Shown here piece after piece: positions 8,955 through 18,192 of a stretch of 64,000 nt of DNA. The stretch is from the NCBI RefSeq assembly GCF_020150455.1, contig NZ_CP083740.1:5725001-5789000 (forward strand), written 5' to 3'. The DNA is from Bremerella sp. TYQ1 (GTDB lineage Bacteria > Planctomycetota > Planctomycetia > Pirellulales > Pirellulaceae). The notes beneath the pieces are model-generated. The model was not told the origin of the DNA and ran no database searches. It saw only the letters and a list, made by a program, of their open reading frames with translations. How positions within the stretch are numbered: position 1 is the first letter of the stretch; every line of letters starts with the position of its first letter. The position numbers and the translations under genes were made by a program.

Positions 8955-9476
8955 ATGGAAATGGTTTTGGAACTTGTCATTCGCTGGGCACATATCATTC
9001 CCGCGATCATTCTGGTCGGTGGCACACTGTACATGGTTTTTGCATTGCATCCTGCGATGCAATCGATGGATTTCGCCGAAAAGCAAGAATTGAAGACTGC
9101 CATCCGCAGTCGCTGGGCGAAGGTGGTCATGATTTGTGCCGGCATTGTCTTGCTTAGCGGAATCACCTCGCTCGTTCTCCAGGCAACAACCTACTCGTTT
9201 CCCCAGAAGTATTATCACCCCGTAGCGGGGATGAAGTTCCTGTTGGCATTGGTCATTTTGTACATCGCTAGTCTCTTGTCAGGGCGAAGCAAAAATGCCG
9301 AGAAGTTTCGGGAAAAGGAAGGGATGTGGCTCAAGCTAAATGCGTCGCTTGCAATCATTCTCGTTCTCATGGCGGGGACACTTAGAGTGGCTGAGCGTGA
9401 GCCTAAAAATACCGATTCTGCCGATTCTGTGGCCCCGGCCTCTTCCCCAGAGCCGACAACCGGCGAGAATTCTTAA
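8955..9476 (+). CDS. Four-helix membrane protein, CopD-like
   Basis: The product of 173 residues has about four transmembrane helices (residues 6-28, 52-75, 87-107 and 125-145) and a short Pro/Ser-rich tail. The first helix carries RWAHIIPAIILVGG and a HPAMQ motif follows the second segment, a histidine pattern of the CopD/urate-oxidase N-domain type seen in putative copper or heme-linked membrane proteins. The assignment is to a broad family only. The ribosome site GAGGAACG precedes the ATG. It follows the nucleotidyltransferase gene by 54 bases and may be co-transcribed with it. Confidence 0.6.
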   Translation: MEMVLELVIRWAHIIPAIILVGGTLYMVFALHPAMQSMDFAEKQELKTAIRSRWAKVVMICAGIVLLSGITSLVLQATTYSFPQKYYHPVAGMKFLLALVILYIASLLSGRSKNAEKFREKEGMWLKLNASLAIILVLMAGTLRVAEREPKNTDSADSVAPASSPEPTTGENS

Positions 9477-9575
9477 CGTTTCGGGGGAAAGCGACTAAGA
9501 TGGGATCACGCGAGTGGTTGCCAACTTGGTTCCGCTGGTGTGATCTCTCCCCTTCGACGATTAGGTGTTTCTGCC

Positions 9576-10268
9576 ATGTCCGACCGAAACCAGGCCCTGG
9601 CCGTTCTCAAGCAAGCTCGTGATGCTTTGTTGGCTCGCATGACCGAGGCAATCCTCGATCAAGCAGACGAAATACTTGCCGACGCAGAAGGGGAATCGTT
9701 TCTGAGTGAGATCGAAACTCTCTACGACCAAATGGGCAATAAGCTGGCTCATTTGAATCAGATGATTTCCAACTTGCCGCTCGAGCCGGAAACTACCAGT
9801 GAACCGGATGCATTCGAGCGGGAAGACCCAGCGGAAAGTATGGAAACGGCTCGACTTCCTCACTTTCCTTCGGCGATTCCAGAGGACGCTCGCTCTTCGG
9901 CGTCCTCAGATCGAGATGAACTAATTGGCTTGCCAGCACCAGGCGTAAGCCAGCCGAAAGCGCCTGCGTTCGCGAGATTTGTCTTGCACATCGAGCACGG
10001 CGAAGTAGAGCAAGCCGGGGACGTCATCGCGCAGATCCTGGGACTTTCGCCCTACAGCGGGATGAAGTGCGCGCAAACGTTTGCAGCTCGCTACGACGAC
10101 GACACTGCAGTGGTCGTCAAGGCAATGCGGATTCGTCAGGAGTTGACCCAAAACCGATTCAACGATGCGTTGATGCTCATGCACGAATGCTTCGGCTTGC
10201 AGGGAATTGAAGCGATGGTCGCACTGCAAAAGATGCGCGAGATCATTGCCGCACCATCAAGCAGCTAG
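9576..10268 (+). CDS. Unknown two-part protein
   Basis: The function is not recognised. The 230-residue product has an N-terminal helical region (residues 1-68, heptad-like, ALAVLKQARDAL), a Pro/Ser/Glu-rich linker (residues 69-125), and a C-terminal helical domain of about 100 residues rich in Ala, Met and Gln (for example SPYSGMKCAQTFA). It has no signal peptide and no catalytic motif. ATG 9576 starts a natural N terminus (MSDRNQAL) and is preferred over an upstream GTG. It is followed after 41 bases by a small coiled-coil gene, and the two probably form a transcription unit. Confidence 0.72.
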   Translation: MSDRNQALAVLKQARDALLARMTEAILDQADEILADAEGESFLSEIETLYDQMGNKLAHLNQMISNLPLEPETTSEPDAFEREDPAESMETARLPHFPSAIPEDARSSASSDRDELIGLPAPGVSQPKAPAFARFVLHIEHGEVEQAGDVIAQILGLSPYSGMKCAQTFAARYDDDTAVVVKAMRIRQELTQNRFNDALMLMHECFGLQGIEAMVALQKMREIIAAPSSS

Positions 10269-10309
10269 TACAACTCAGTCTTTTCACGATTACCACGACG
10301 GGAGTCTTC

Positions 10310-10480
10310 ATGGATAAGAAGCAAAAGAAACGTTTAGATGTTCTGCAGAAGAAAATGCAGACACTCAACCAAAAGTTGGCCGGAGTGAAAGCGCAAGCTG
10401 ATGAACCAGGCGAGGTGGAAGCAGTTGAACAGGAGATCGCCAAGACCCGCGAAGAGATCGACAAGATCAAGGCTTCCTGA
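10310..10480 (+). CDS. 56-residue coiled-coil protein
   Basis: This short gene starts with ATG at 10310 (MDKKQKKRLDVLQKKMQ) and ends with TGA at 10480. The GGGAG ribosome site stands six bases before the ATG. The protein is Lys/Glu/Gln-rich with a clear heptad pattern in two segments separated by a DEPGE turn, so a helical hairpin is likely. There is no membrane segment or enzymatic motif. It may bind nucleic acid or its larger neighbour. The ribosome site, composition and spacing make it a likely real gene; the role is unknown. Confidence 0.7.
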   Translation: MDKKQKKRLDVLQKKMQTLNQKLAGVKAQADEPGEVEAVEQEIAKTREEIDKIKAS

Positions 10481-10566
10481 AAACATTCGCATTAACTGAA
10501 GAGTTGTCGTAAACTGCATCGCATCCTCTCGTCCCAGATTCTTCCCACCATTGGACGTACCACGCG

Positions 10567-12783
10567 ATGCGAACAATTCAAATGTTCTTTCGGGCAGGCA
10601 CACTGCTGGTGCTTGCCGCCGTTTTGACGGGATCGGCATATGCTCAACAGTCGGTCACCGTTCTTTCTGCCGGGCAACTTCCAGACGATGCACGATTGGC
10701 CCCACCAAAAGATCTGGAAGGCTATTTTCCCTTTAGTCCACCTGAAAGCGTTGTCCAGTGGAATGTTCGAGCCGAGAAGATCCGCACGCAGATCAAAGTG
10801 GCATTGGGACTTTTTCCGATGCCTCCTCGAACGCCGTTATACTACGAAATTGTCGCTCGCCGAGAGTTTGAAGATTACTCCGTTGCCAATGTGCGATTTG
10901 AGAGCGTACCTGGACTGTATGTAACAGGAAATCTGTACGAACCACTTGGCAAAGATGGTCCTTTCCCGGCAGTACTTTGTCCGCATGGCCATTGGGAGAA
11001 CGGGCGATATTACGTCGCGGATGAGAAGTCTGTTAAGGAACAATTGGAAAGTGGTGCGGAAACGAATGTAGAAGCCGCAAAGAATCCTATTCAAGCTCGC
11101 TGCGTTCACTTGGCACGAATGGGATGCATCGTTTTGCAGATTGATATGCTGGGATATGCCGACAGCCAGCAGCTGTCGTTTGACTTGGTCCATAAGTTTG
11201 CGAAACAGAGACCTGAAATGATTACCAGCGAGCGGTGGGGATTTTTCAGTCCCCAGGCCGAATCGCATCTTCAGTCGGTCATGGGACTGCAGATCTGGAA
11301 TTGCATTCGCTCACTCGATGTTTTGGAATCGCTTCCGAACGTTGATAAGTCGAAAATAGCAGTCACCGGAGCAAGTGGTGGTGCGACGCAAACAATGCTG
11401 GTCGCCGCCATCGATCCGCGTGTCGCCGCTTGCTTTCCAGCGGTTATGGTTTCGACGGCCATGCAGGGAGGCTGTACGTGCGAAAATTGCTCGCTGCTTC
11501 GAATCGGTACCGGCAACGTTGAGTTCGCGGCGCTGTTTGCTCCCAAGCCGCAAGGATTAACAGCGGCCGACGACTGGACCGTCGAATTCGAGACGAAAGG
11601 CTTTCCAGAGCTAAAGGAGCTGTACTCACTTTTGAATGCAAAAGATCGCGTTGAATTGACTGCCAGAACCGAATTTGGGCACAACTACAATGCCGTGTCC
11701 CGAAAGGCAATGTACGCAATGTTTCAGCGTGAACTCGGCCTGGAGGAAGCCATCGACGAACGGCCATTTCAGCGTTTGGGAATCAACGAGTTGTCTGTCT
11801 GGAGTGACGAAAACCGTCCGGTCTATCAGCCCGAGTTCGAGCGTAAACTGGTAGAGCAACTCGCAGCGCAGTCCGAGAAGCAGATCCAGCCGCTTCTGCT
11901 TGGAGATGAAGAGCAATTCGCGAAGTACCAAGAGATGGTTTCTACTGCTTTGGATGTTATCGTTGGCGAGACCGATATCGCAGTCGATGCTGTTTCATTT
12001 GATGTAAAAGAAAAGCGGCAGGAACCCGGCTATCTATTGTTGGCAGGTCTGCTAAATAACGAGCAAAACAAGTCGCAGCTTCCCGCATTATTTTTGTATC
12101 CTGCCGAGAATTGGAATGGGCACACAGTGCTTTGGCTTTCCGAGGACGGCAAGTCTGGCGTGTTCGATGTCGGGGGAACCATGAAAGCGGAGGTCGCGAA
12201 GCTAGTGGCCTCCGGAGTTTCGGTTGCCGCAATCGATTTAATTTACCAAGGCGAATTTTTGCCGGATGGCCAGCCTCTTGAGGCAACACCCAAAGTTGAG
12301 AATAAGCGAGAAGCGGCGGCCTACACGTTGGGCTACAACTATTCTGTTGCCGCTCAACGTGTTCAAGATGTTTTAACGATGGCCAATTTTGTGAGAAATC
12401 ACGAACGTCAGCCTAAGTCGGTCGGCTTGTTCGCCCTTGATCCTGCACTTGCTGCGATTGGCTCGGTTGCCATCGCCAAGCAGCCGGATGCATTTGACTT
12501 TGCGGTGCTTCGTACCAACGGATTTCGCTTTGGAAGTGTTGATTCAATCCGTTCACCGAATCTACTGCCAGGCGGGGCTAAATATGGCGATGTCCCTGGA
12601 TTTCTCGCTTTAGCGGCTCCCATGCTATTACGTGTTATAGGAGAAACTGAGCAGTCGGTTCGTCCGATTAAAATGGCTTATCAGCGAGCAGAAAAGCAGG
12701 ACGTAGTAACGATTTCTGACTCCGAGGTTTCCCCCGTCGATTGGCTGATGAATCATCTCAGCGTGGTTAATACGGATCGGTAG
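10567..12783 (+). CDS. Secreted tandem alpha/beta hydrolase (acetyl-esterase-like)
   Basis: A signal peptide (residues 1-26, ending GSAYA) is followed by two alpha/beta hydrolase-like halves. The first half (about residues 45-400) has the nucleophile elbow GASGG, an Asp in AADDW and a His in FGHNYN, matching a full catalytic triad of the dienelactone-hydrolase/acetyl-xylan-esterase type. The second half (about 430-738) keeps the core strands and helices, but its elbow position reads LFALDPAL, without the G-x-S-x-G pattern. It is probably a degenerate copy. The protein is exported and may remove acyl groups from polysaccharides; the substrate is inferred only from family. Its last 17 bases overlap the convergent gene. 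Confidence 0.85.
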   Translation: MRTIQMFFRAGTLLVLAAVLTGSAYAQQSVTVLSAGQLPDDARLAPPKDLEGYFPFSPPESVVQWNVRAEKIRTQIKVALGLFPMPPRTPLYYEIVARREFEDYSVANVRFESVPGLYVTGNLYEPLGKDGPFPAVLCPHGHWENGRYYVADEKSVKEQLESGAETNVEAAKNPIQARCVHLARMGCIVLQIDMLGYADSQQLSFDLVHKFAKQRPEMITSERWGFFSPQAESHLQSVMGLQIWNCIRSLDVLESLPNVDKSKIAVTGASGGATQTMLVAAIDPRVAACFPAVMVSTAMQGGCTCENCSLLRIGTGNVEFAALFAPKPQGLTAADDWTVEFETKGFPELKELYSLLNAKDRVELTARTEFGHNYNAVSRKAMYAMFQRELGLEEAIDERPFQRLGINELSVWSDENRPVYQPEFERKLVEQLAAQSEKQIQPLLLGDEEQFAKYQEMVSTALDVIVGETDIAVDAVSFDVKEKRQEPGYLLLAGLLNNEQNKSQLPALFLYPAENWNGHTVLWLSEDGKSGVFDVGGTMKAEVAKLVASGVSVAAIDLIYQGEFLPDGQPLEATPKVENKREAAAYTLGYNYSVAAQRVQDVLTMANFVRNHERQPKSVGLFALDPALAAIGSVAIAKQPDAFDFAVLRTNGFRFGSVDSIRSPNLLPGGAKYGDVPGFLALAAPMLLRVIGETEQSVRPIKMAYQRAEKQDVVTISDSEVSPVDWLMNHLSVVNTDR

Positions 12784-13501
12784 AAGCGACGCCGCAAAAC
12801 ACAGGACCAGGAACCATCGGGCTGCTTGCGTTCGTGGTTCCGTAGGAGGATGAAGCCTCGGCGTATCTCGTCCACTGCGTGTTGCCTTGTTGATCGAGAA
12901 GACCGATCGCATCAATCTCATTCCAGCCCGCGACGTTCGGAGAGTCGAGATAGACTTTGACTTTCTTCGTTCGCCAGATCGTTTGAAGAGGTATTTTGGA
13001 AGTTCCGCCTGCGGAGGTTGGTGGTGTCGGATCGGTTCCTCGCCAGACGACAACCTCGTTGCCAAGCGGGGTAAAGACTGAGACTTTATTGACCGCACCA
13101 GGGTTATAAGTTTCGTAGATGTGAAGCTGACTCGGCGAGACTTCTTCTTCAAAATGAGCGATGATCCACTCAGCCTGACCATCGGCTGAAGCAGAAGCCC
13201 AAGCCGTTACGATATCGCCAAATCCAGCCGTGTCAGGTGGCCCTAACAATTGCTGAATGCTCCACGATGTTTTCACGTTCTGAATCTGTGACAGCTCGAC
13301 TTCAAGCTCGATGATCTTATCGCTAAGTGTGGTGTGATCTCGTTGCCATGCAACATACACACTTGCTGCAAGAATGAGCAGTAAAATAGTGCTGATCCGG
13401 ATCTGAAGCCAACTCCAACTCCAAACGGGGATCAACAGGCGAACCGATAGGCCTGTTTGCCGCGTCCCGAGATGAAATCGAAATGGTTTCCAGCGTGACA
13501 T
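12767..13501 (-). CDS. Membrane-anchored protein with a discoidin-like domain
   Basis: The product of 244 residues has a basic N terminus, one membrane helix at about residues 36-53 (ISTILLLILAASVYVAW), a short coiled segment, and a C-terminal beta-rich domain. That domain carries HIYETYNPGAVNKV, a Trp-rich VVWRG strand and a WNEIDAIGLL motif. These resemble the galactose-binding-like domain known from eukaryotic FBXL4 and from planctomycete repeat proteins. The family link is from pattern recall and not proven. The ATG at 13501 follows GGGGAG by about seven bases. The 3' end overlaps the convergent hydrolase gene by 17 bases. Confidence 0.65.
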   Translation of the reverse strand: MSRWKPFRFHLGTRQTGLSVRLLIPVWSWSWLQIRISTILLLILAASVYVAWQRDHTTLSDKIIELEVELSQIQNVKTSWSIQQLLGPPDTAGFGDIVTAWASASADGQAEWIIAHFEEEVSPSQLHIYETYNPGAVNKVSVFTPLGNEVVVWRGTDPTPPTSAGGTSKIPLQTIWRTKKVKVYLDSPNVAGWNEIDAIGLLDQQGNTQWTRYAEASSSYGTTNASSPMVPGPVFCGVASTDPY

Positions 13502-13598
13502 AGCCAATCTCCCCGACTCTGTAGGATTCTATCCAGCTAAATCAAGGACGATTGTCGTCGAGTGGCGGTTTCCAAATTTTGAGATGAATCCGACGTTG

Positions 13599-14789
13599 TC
13601 AGTCCATTCGCGATCGTTCTCGGACCCCTTTGTCGCCAAGCAAACGATTCTGGGCAGTTAGATTCGTCTTACCCTTAAAGTCAGTGAAACGTGGGTTAAC
13701 GTTATAGGTTCCCTCTTTCTCAACGACGGGGAGCCGAAGTGTTTTCTCGGAGAGTTGGCCGTTAGGAGCAAACCAAGCGTTTCCTTCGATCTGGAACGTT
13801 TCTGGTGATGTGTTCGAGCCGACGTTCACACTACGAAAAGCTTGGTCAGCTTCTATCTGAACAATATTGTTGCGAAAGACACCATTGCGGCAGGAAACAA
13901 ACCTCGGAGCAGTCGTTTCCTGAAGGATACGAATAACCCACTTTGTGGGGTTAATGATGTTGTTGTGTTGTACCACGGCACCATCCACCCCGACGAACGC
14001 CGCGGCGGCCATACCTCCGACAAAAGTGCAATCCTCAACGGTGATATCTTTCGCCTCATAGGTCGCATTCTGCGGTCGAAAATAGGGCAGGCCTGTGCTG
14101 CCACCGATGTTAACGCCGCGATGACCACAGTTTTCAAAACGGCAGTAAGAAACCGATATGTCGCTGGTTCCTCCTTTCATCTGCACACCACTGGCGGAAT
14201 TCATCGTATCGAATTCCATTCGGCAATCTCGCACAATGCCATGATGGCAACCAACCATATCGATGGCGGAGCCGCCTTTTCCCCAACGCTCGATTCGGCA
14301 GTTCTCTAGCGTGAAATGATCTAGCCCGGAGAGCTTTATTCCGTCGCAGTTGCCATCTGGCCCGATCTGGTGCACATAAAGATTGTTGAGCGTGACATGT
14401 AGGGCAGGGGAGTCAAAGGATCCAGCATCGTCGATGTTGATTCCATTTTGACTGGCACCACGGACTTCGATGTTTTCAAGGGTGACATAAGCTGGGTCTG
14501 ACAATTGAATGCCGAACGATCCCCCTTGAATGATGGGGCGTTGGTCGCGTCTTTCACCCCGGATAACGATCGGTTTTGCCGGTGTTCCTTGCAGATTTCG
14601 GAGTGATATTCCACCGTCGATCGTCTTCGAGGTGATTACGATTGTGGAGCCTGGCATTGCCTTTTCGGCTGCTTGAAGCAATTCGTGCTTCGATGAAACG
14701 TGGATTTCTTCTGCCCAGGTAATTGCTGTGGAAAAAGCGACCAGGCCCAGAGTCAGAAGTTGGGAGAAACGTTGGCTGAAAGATTTCAT
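13599..14789 (-). CDS. Secreted right-handed beta-helix protein
   Basis: A signal peptide (MKSFSQRFSQLLTLGLVAFS, cut near AITWA) precedes about 370 residues of parallel beta-helix repeats. The coils are visible as repeated short beta runs such as VTLENIEVRGASQNGINID, HFTLENCRIE and HGIVRDCRME, with regular Asn ladders. This fold is typical of pectate lyase-like polysaccharide lyases and hydrolases. I cannot name the catalytic residues or the substrate. The chosen ATG fits the signal peptide; upstream GTG codons would add four residues. It lies downstream of, and on the opposite strand to, the next gene. Confidence 0.82.
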   Translation of the reverse strand: MKSFSQRFSQLLTLGLVAFSTAITWAEEIHVSSKHELLQAAEKAMPGSTIVITSKTIDGGISLRNLQGTPAKPIVIRGERRDQRPIIQGGSFGIQLSDPAYVTLENIEVRGASQNGINIDDAGSFDSPALHVTLNNLYVHQIGPDGNCDGIKLSGLDHFTLENCRIERWGKGGSAIDMVGCHHGIVRDCRMEFDTMNSASGVQMKGGTSDISVSYCRFENCGHRGVNIGGSTGLPYFRPQNATYEAKDITVEDCTFVGGMAAAAFVGVDGAVVQHNNIINPTKWVIRILQETTAPRFVSCRNGVFRNNIVQIEADQAFRSVNVGSNTSPETFQIEGNAWFAPNGQLSEKTLRLPVVEKEGTYNVNPRFTDFKGKTNLTAQNRLLGDKGVRERSRMD

Positions 14790-14981
14790 GGAGGGCACCA
14801 CACGGAATGGGGTATGCTTCAGAACGATTGCGCAAGAGAGGATAGATGGTTCAGCGTAAGAATTTCAGAAAAGCGCGTCCAGGATTTATTTGCTCGGCGG
14901 AGGGCCTTAGAATAGAAGCGACCCCCAACGGGGAGAAACCCACACCGACCGAGACGATTGCGTTCAAGGGAGCAACAAGCG

Positions 14982-15347
14982 ATGAGTGAAAACGTAGAAG
15001 TTGTGCATTTGAAGGATCTGACCATTGTTCGCCTGACCGGCAAGCTTACCAAGGCCGACTACGAGTCGTTCGTGCCTGAGGTTGAAAAGCAGATTCAGGA
15101 ATTTGGCAAGCTTCGTCTGCTGGTCGAATTGCACAACTTCCAAGGCTGGACCATGGGTGCCCTGTGGGATGACATCAAATTTGATACGAAGCATTGGGGC
15201 GACATCAAACGCCTGGCGATCGTAGGCGAATCGAAATGGGAAGAAGGTATGGCTGTCTTCTGCAAGCCGTTTACTTCGGCAAATGTGAAATATTTCGATC
15301 ACACAAAGTTGGAAGAAGCGAAAAAGTGGCTCGTTGAAGAAGCGTAA
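14982..15347 (+). CDS. SpoIIAA-like (STAS-like) protein
   Basis: The product of 121 residues fits the SpoIIAA-like family, with the opening LTIVRLTGKLTKADYESF, the motif LLVELHNFQGW, and GALWDDIKFDTKHW. Family members have a STAS-like fold and are thought to bind lipids or partner proteins. In Firmicutes the related SpoIIAA antagonises an anti-sigma factor, but no such partner is seen here. The ribosome site AAGGGAG stands eight bases before ATG 14982, which excludes an upstream TTG. It precedes the sigma-factor gene by about 60 bases, on the same strand. Confidence 0.85.
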   Translation: MSENVEVVHLKDLTIVRLTGKLTKADYESFVPEVEKQIQEFGKLRLLVELHNFQGWTMGALWDDIKFDTKHWGDIKRLAIVGESKWEEGMAVFCKPFTSANVKYFDHTKLEEAKKWLVEEA

Positions 15348-15407
15348 CTTCCTCTCCACGAATCGCCAGCTGCAACACCCCTTTTCTTGAATCAGGATCT
15401 CTCCGCG

Positions 15408-16658
15408 ATGGTGGAAGAGAACCCGCATGATGTTCGGCAGTTCCTCGACGAACTGTATCGTTCGGAGTCGCGCCGGGTTTTTGCGACCCTGGTGCGACTG
15501 TTGGGCGATTTTGATCTCGCTGAAGAAGCGATGCACGAGGCATTTACAGCCGCCTTTGAGAAGTGGCAGCAGGAAGGGATTCCCAAGAATCCACGTGCTT
15601 GGCTCGTCTCGACGGGGCGATTCAAAGCGATTGACACGATTCGTCGGCGCGTTCGTTTCGACGAATCGTTAGAGGATATTTCTCGTCGGCTTGATGATGA
15701 AAAATATCAGTTTGCTGCTATCGATGATGAAAACATCGAGGACGATCGTCTCCGTTTGATCTTTACTTGCTGCCACCCAGCGATCTCGGCCAATGCTCAG
15801 GTGGCTCTTACGCTTCGAGAAGTGTGTGGACTACGCACCGAAGAGATTGCCAGCGCGTTTCTGACGACTCCTCCCACCATTGCGCAGCGAATCGTTCGTG
15901 GTAAGCAAAAGATTCGAGATGCTGGCATTCCTTTCGAGATTCCGACGGTTCCACAAATGCCGCAGCGTCTCGATTCCGTCCTTTCGGTCATTTACCTGGT
16001 GTTCAATGAAGGGTATTCCGCATCATCCGGTGAATCGGTAACACGACATGATTTGTCAGAAGAAGCGATTCGACTGGGACGACTTCTCGCTCGGTTGCTG
16101 CCCGATTCCGAAGTGATTGGCCTGTTGGCACTGATGTTGATTCAGGAGTCGCGCCGTTCTGCACGTACATCGGCTACCGGCGATATTGTCCTGCTGGAAG
16201 ATCAGGATAGATCGCTTTGGAATCGAGAGTACATAGCGGAAGGTTCTCAGTTAGTGCAACAAGCACTTCAGTCCCGGCGATTTGGTGTCTACACAATTCA
16301 AGCGGCGATCGCTGCTGTTCATGGCGATGCTGAGCAGCCGGAAGCGACCGATTGGACTCAAATAATCGCTTTATACGATGTTTTGATGCGAATCGAGCCC
16401 ACGCCCATCGTGCAATTGAATCGAGCGGTCGCACTCGCGATGCGGGACGGCCCGGAAGCAGGGCTGGTTCTGATAGACAACATCCTGAGCGAAGGCGTTC
16501 TTTCTGAATATCATCTTGCGCATGCGGCGAAAGCGGATTTATGTCGCCGATTGGGGCGTACCAAGGAGGCAACCGTTTCCTATCGCCGAGCTTTAGAGTT
16601 GGCCAAGCAGATGCCAGAGCGTCGCTTCCTGGAAAAGCGGATTGAACAGATGCAATAA
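15408..16658 (+). CDS. ECF42-type RNA polymerase sigma factor
   Basis: The N-terminal third has sigma2 and sigma4 regions (FATLVRLLGDFDLAEEAMHE, then LTLREVCGLRTEEIASAF as the helix-turn-helix). The C-terminal half is a helical extension of the DUF6596/TPR kind, including LVFNEGYSA and PIVQLNRAVALAM. This layout defines the ECF42 group, which lacks a classical anti-sigma factor and is usually encoded next to DGPF/YCII proteins, as here. The start is uncertain: ATG 15408 is used; a TTG 21 bases upstream is possible. It begins a five-gene cassette on the plus strand. Confidence 0.9.
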   Translation: MVEENPHDVRQFLDELYRSESRRVFATLVRLLGDFDLAEEAMHEAFTAAFEKWQQEGIPKNPRAWLVSTGRFKAIDTIRRRVRFDESLEDISRRLDDEKYQFAAIDDENIEDDRLRLIFTCCHPAISANAQVALTLREVCGLRTEEIASAFLTTPPTIAQRIVRGKQKIRDAGIPFEIPTVPQMPQRLDSVLSVIYLVFNEGYSASSGESVTRHDLSEEAIRLGRLLARLLPDSEVIGLLALMLIQESRRSARTSATGDIVLLEDQDRSLWNREYIAEGSQLVQQALQSRRFGVYTIQAAIAAVHGDAEQPEATDWTQIIALYDVLMRIEPTPIVQLNRAVALAMRDGPEAGLVLIDNILSEGVLSEYHLAHAAKADLCRRLGRTKEATVSYRRALELAKQMPERRFLEKRIEQMQ

Positions 16659-16755
16659 CTCTTTTTGGCATTTTTTGTCGAGGCATGTCGAATCGGAGAA
16701 ATCGTTTTCGACTATCAGGTAGTAACCCTGTGAAATTCAGTTGGAGATTACCCTG

Positions 16756-17157
16756 ATGAAATTCGTTTGCTTGGGATATATCGATGCATCGATGTGGGAA
16801 AACATGGATCCGAAGCAGTCGGAAGCGGCTATGGAAGATTGCATGGCTTACGACAATGAACTGAGAAAAGGAGGGCACTTCGCTGGCGGAGGAGCCCTTG
16901 ATTCGCCCCGAAACGGCGTCACGCTCCGTTTTCGAGATGGCGAAGTTCAGGTAACCGATGGCCCCTTCGCAGAAACGAAGGAACAGATTGGCGGCATTTT
17001 ATTGCTTGAAGCACGCGATCTGAACCACGCGATTCAACTGATGTCGAAGCATCCTGGTGTTCGTATGGGGCCGTTCGAAATACGACCGGCCAACGAAGCC
17101 ATGAATCTTCAGATCCTGGAGATTTCCGAGCGTTTGGCAAAAGAGGCAGAGGACTAG
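16756..17157 (+). CDS. DGPF/YCII-related protein
   Basis: The product of 133 residues has the family's signature [13 protein letters not shown] and the characteristic N terminus KFVCLGYI. Proteins of this family have a ferredoxin-like dimeric fold with a conserved His and Asp that may act catalytically. Known members lie beside ECF42 sigma factors and are their regulatory targets or partners. The reaction is unknown. GGAG lies nine bases before the ATG. About 100 bases separate it from the sigma gene. Confidence 0.92.
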   Translation: MKFVCLGYIDASMWENMDPKQSEAAMEDCMAYDNELRKGGHFAGGGALDSPRNGVTLRFRDGEVQVTDGPFAETKEQIGGILLLEARDLNHAIQLMSKHPGVRMGPFEIRPANEAMNLQILEISERLAKEAED

Positions 17158-17225
17158 CTCACAATCGACGCAATACAGGCAAGGTAACAACTCTCGGCAA
17201 ACCCATTCAATCAAGGAATGCTCTT

Positions 17226-17708
17226 ATGCATGTCGAACCTCAAGTAGAACACAACTGGCTAGAGAATCTTGTTGGCAAATGGACCATGGAAGCCGAAATG
17301 GACATGGGACCGGATAAGCCACAAGATCACTCTCGGGGTGTTGAGCATGTTCGTCAACTAGGAGACGTTTGGGTGATCTGCGAAGGGGAATGGGAGAATC
17401 CTGGTGGTGGAGTTGGCCGAAGCATGATGACACTTGGATTCGATACCAACCAAAAATCGTTCGTGGGTAGCTTTGTCGGATCGATGATGACGCATCTTTG
17501 GACCTACGATCGAGGCTCACTCGACGACGCAGGGAGAGTGCTCACATTAAATTCGACTGGTCCTAACTTTTCGGGGCAGGGAATGTCGCAATACCAAGAT
17601 ATCATCGAAATTGTTGACGTAGATCATCGGGTACTGAGATCTCAAGTACTTGATGAAAACGAAGTTTGGCAGCATTTCATGACAGCAAATTACACGCGTC
17701 AGGCGTAG
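17226..17708 (+). CDS. DUF1579 family protein
   Basis: The product of 160 residues fits DUF1579, a beta-rich lipocalin-like family. Recognisable parts are LVGKWTMEAEMDMG at the N terminus, GGVGRSMMTLGFD and the strand pair with MMTHLWTYDRG. The function is unknown; the fold suggests binding of a small hydrophobic ligand. The ribosome site AAGGAATG precedes ATG 17226. It is the third gene of the sigma cassette. Confidence 0.85.
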   Translation: MHVEPQVEHNWLENLVGKWTMEAEMDMGPDKPQDHSRGVEHVRQLGDVWVICEGEWENPGGGVGRSMMTLGFDTNQKSFVGSFVGSMMTHLWTYDRGSLDDAGRVLTLNSTGPNFSGQGMSQYQDIIEIVDVDHRVLRSQVLDENEVWQHFMTANYTRQA

Positions 17709-17741
17709 CCATTTGACGCATTGTTTTGAGGATATCGATCT

Positions 17742-18167
17742 ATGTTTCAGCAGCTTTTCGTGAATCTTCCGGTCAAAGACCTCGCAAAATCGGTAGAGTT
17801 CTTTACCGAGTTGGGATTTACCTTCAATCCGCAATTTACTGACGACTCTGCGACGTGCATGATTGTCAACGAAAACATCATGGTCATGCTACTCGTTGAA
17901 AGTCGCTTCAAGACGTTTACCTCGAAAGAGATTTGCGACGCGAAGCGGCAAACGGAAGTTATCAATGCTCTGCAATTGGAATCGCGAGAAGCGGTCGCCA
18001 AGTTCGTAGAAAAAGCGATTGCCGCGGGCGGAACATCGTACGCAGAGCCTAAGGATCATGGGTTTATGATTCAGCATGGTTTTGAAGACCTGGATGGGCA
18101 CATTTGGGAGGTCTTCTGGATGGATCCTGCCGGTATGGCTCAAGTACAAGCAAGTTCCGCTGAGTGA
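17742..18167 (+). CDS. VOC (glyoxalase/bleomycin-resistance) family protein
   Basis: The product of 141 residues has the two beta-alpha-beta-beta-beta modules of the vicinal-oxygen-chelate fold. The start FVNLPVKDLAKSVEFFTELGF and the C-terminal DLDGHIWEVFWMD are typical, the latter carrying the metal-binding Glu. The reaction is unknown; homologues are found near ECF42 sigma genes. GAGGATAT lies before the ATG. It is followed after 25 bases by the DoxX-like gene. Confidence 0.92.
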   Translation: MFQQLFVNLPVKDLAKSVEFFTELGFTFNPQFTDDSATCMIVNENIMVMLLVESRFKTFTSKEICDAKRQTEVINALQLESREAVAKFVEKAIAAGGTSYAEPKDHGFMIQHGFEDLDGHIWEVFWMDPAGMAQVQASSAE

Positions 18168-18192
18168 TTGTCGTTTGGTGAAGGATGAGAAG

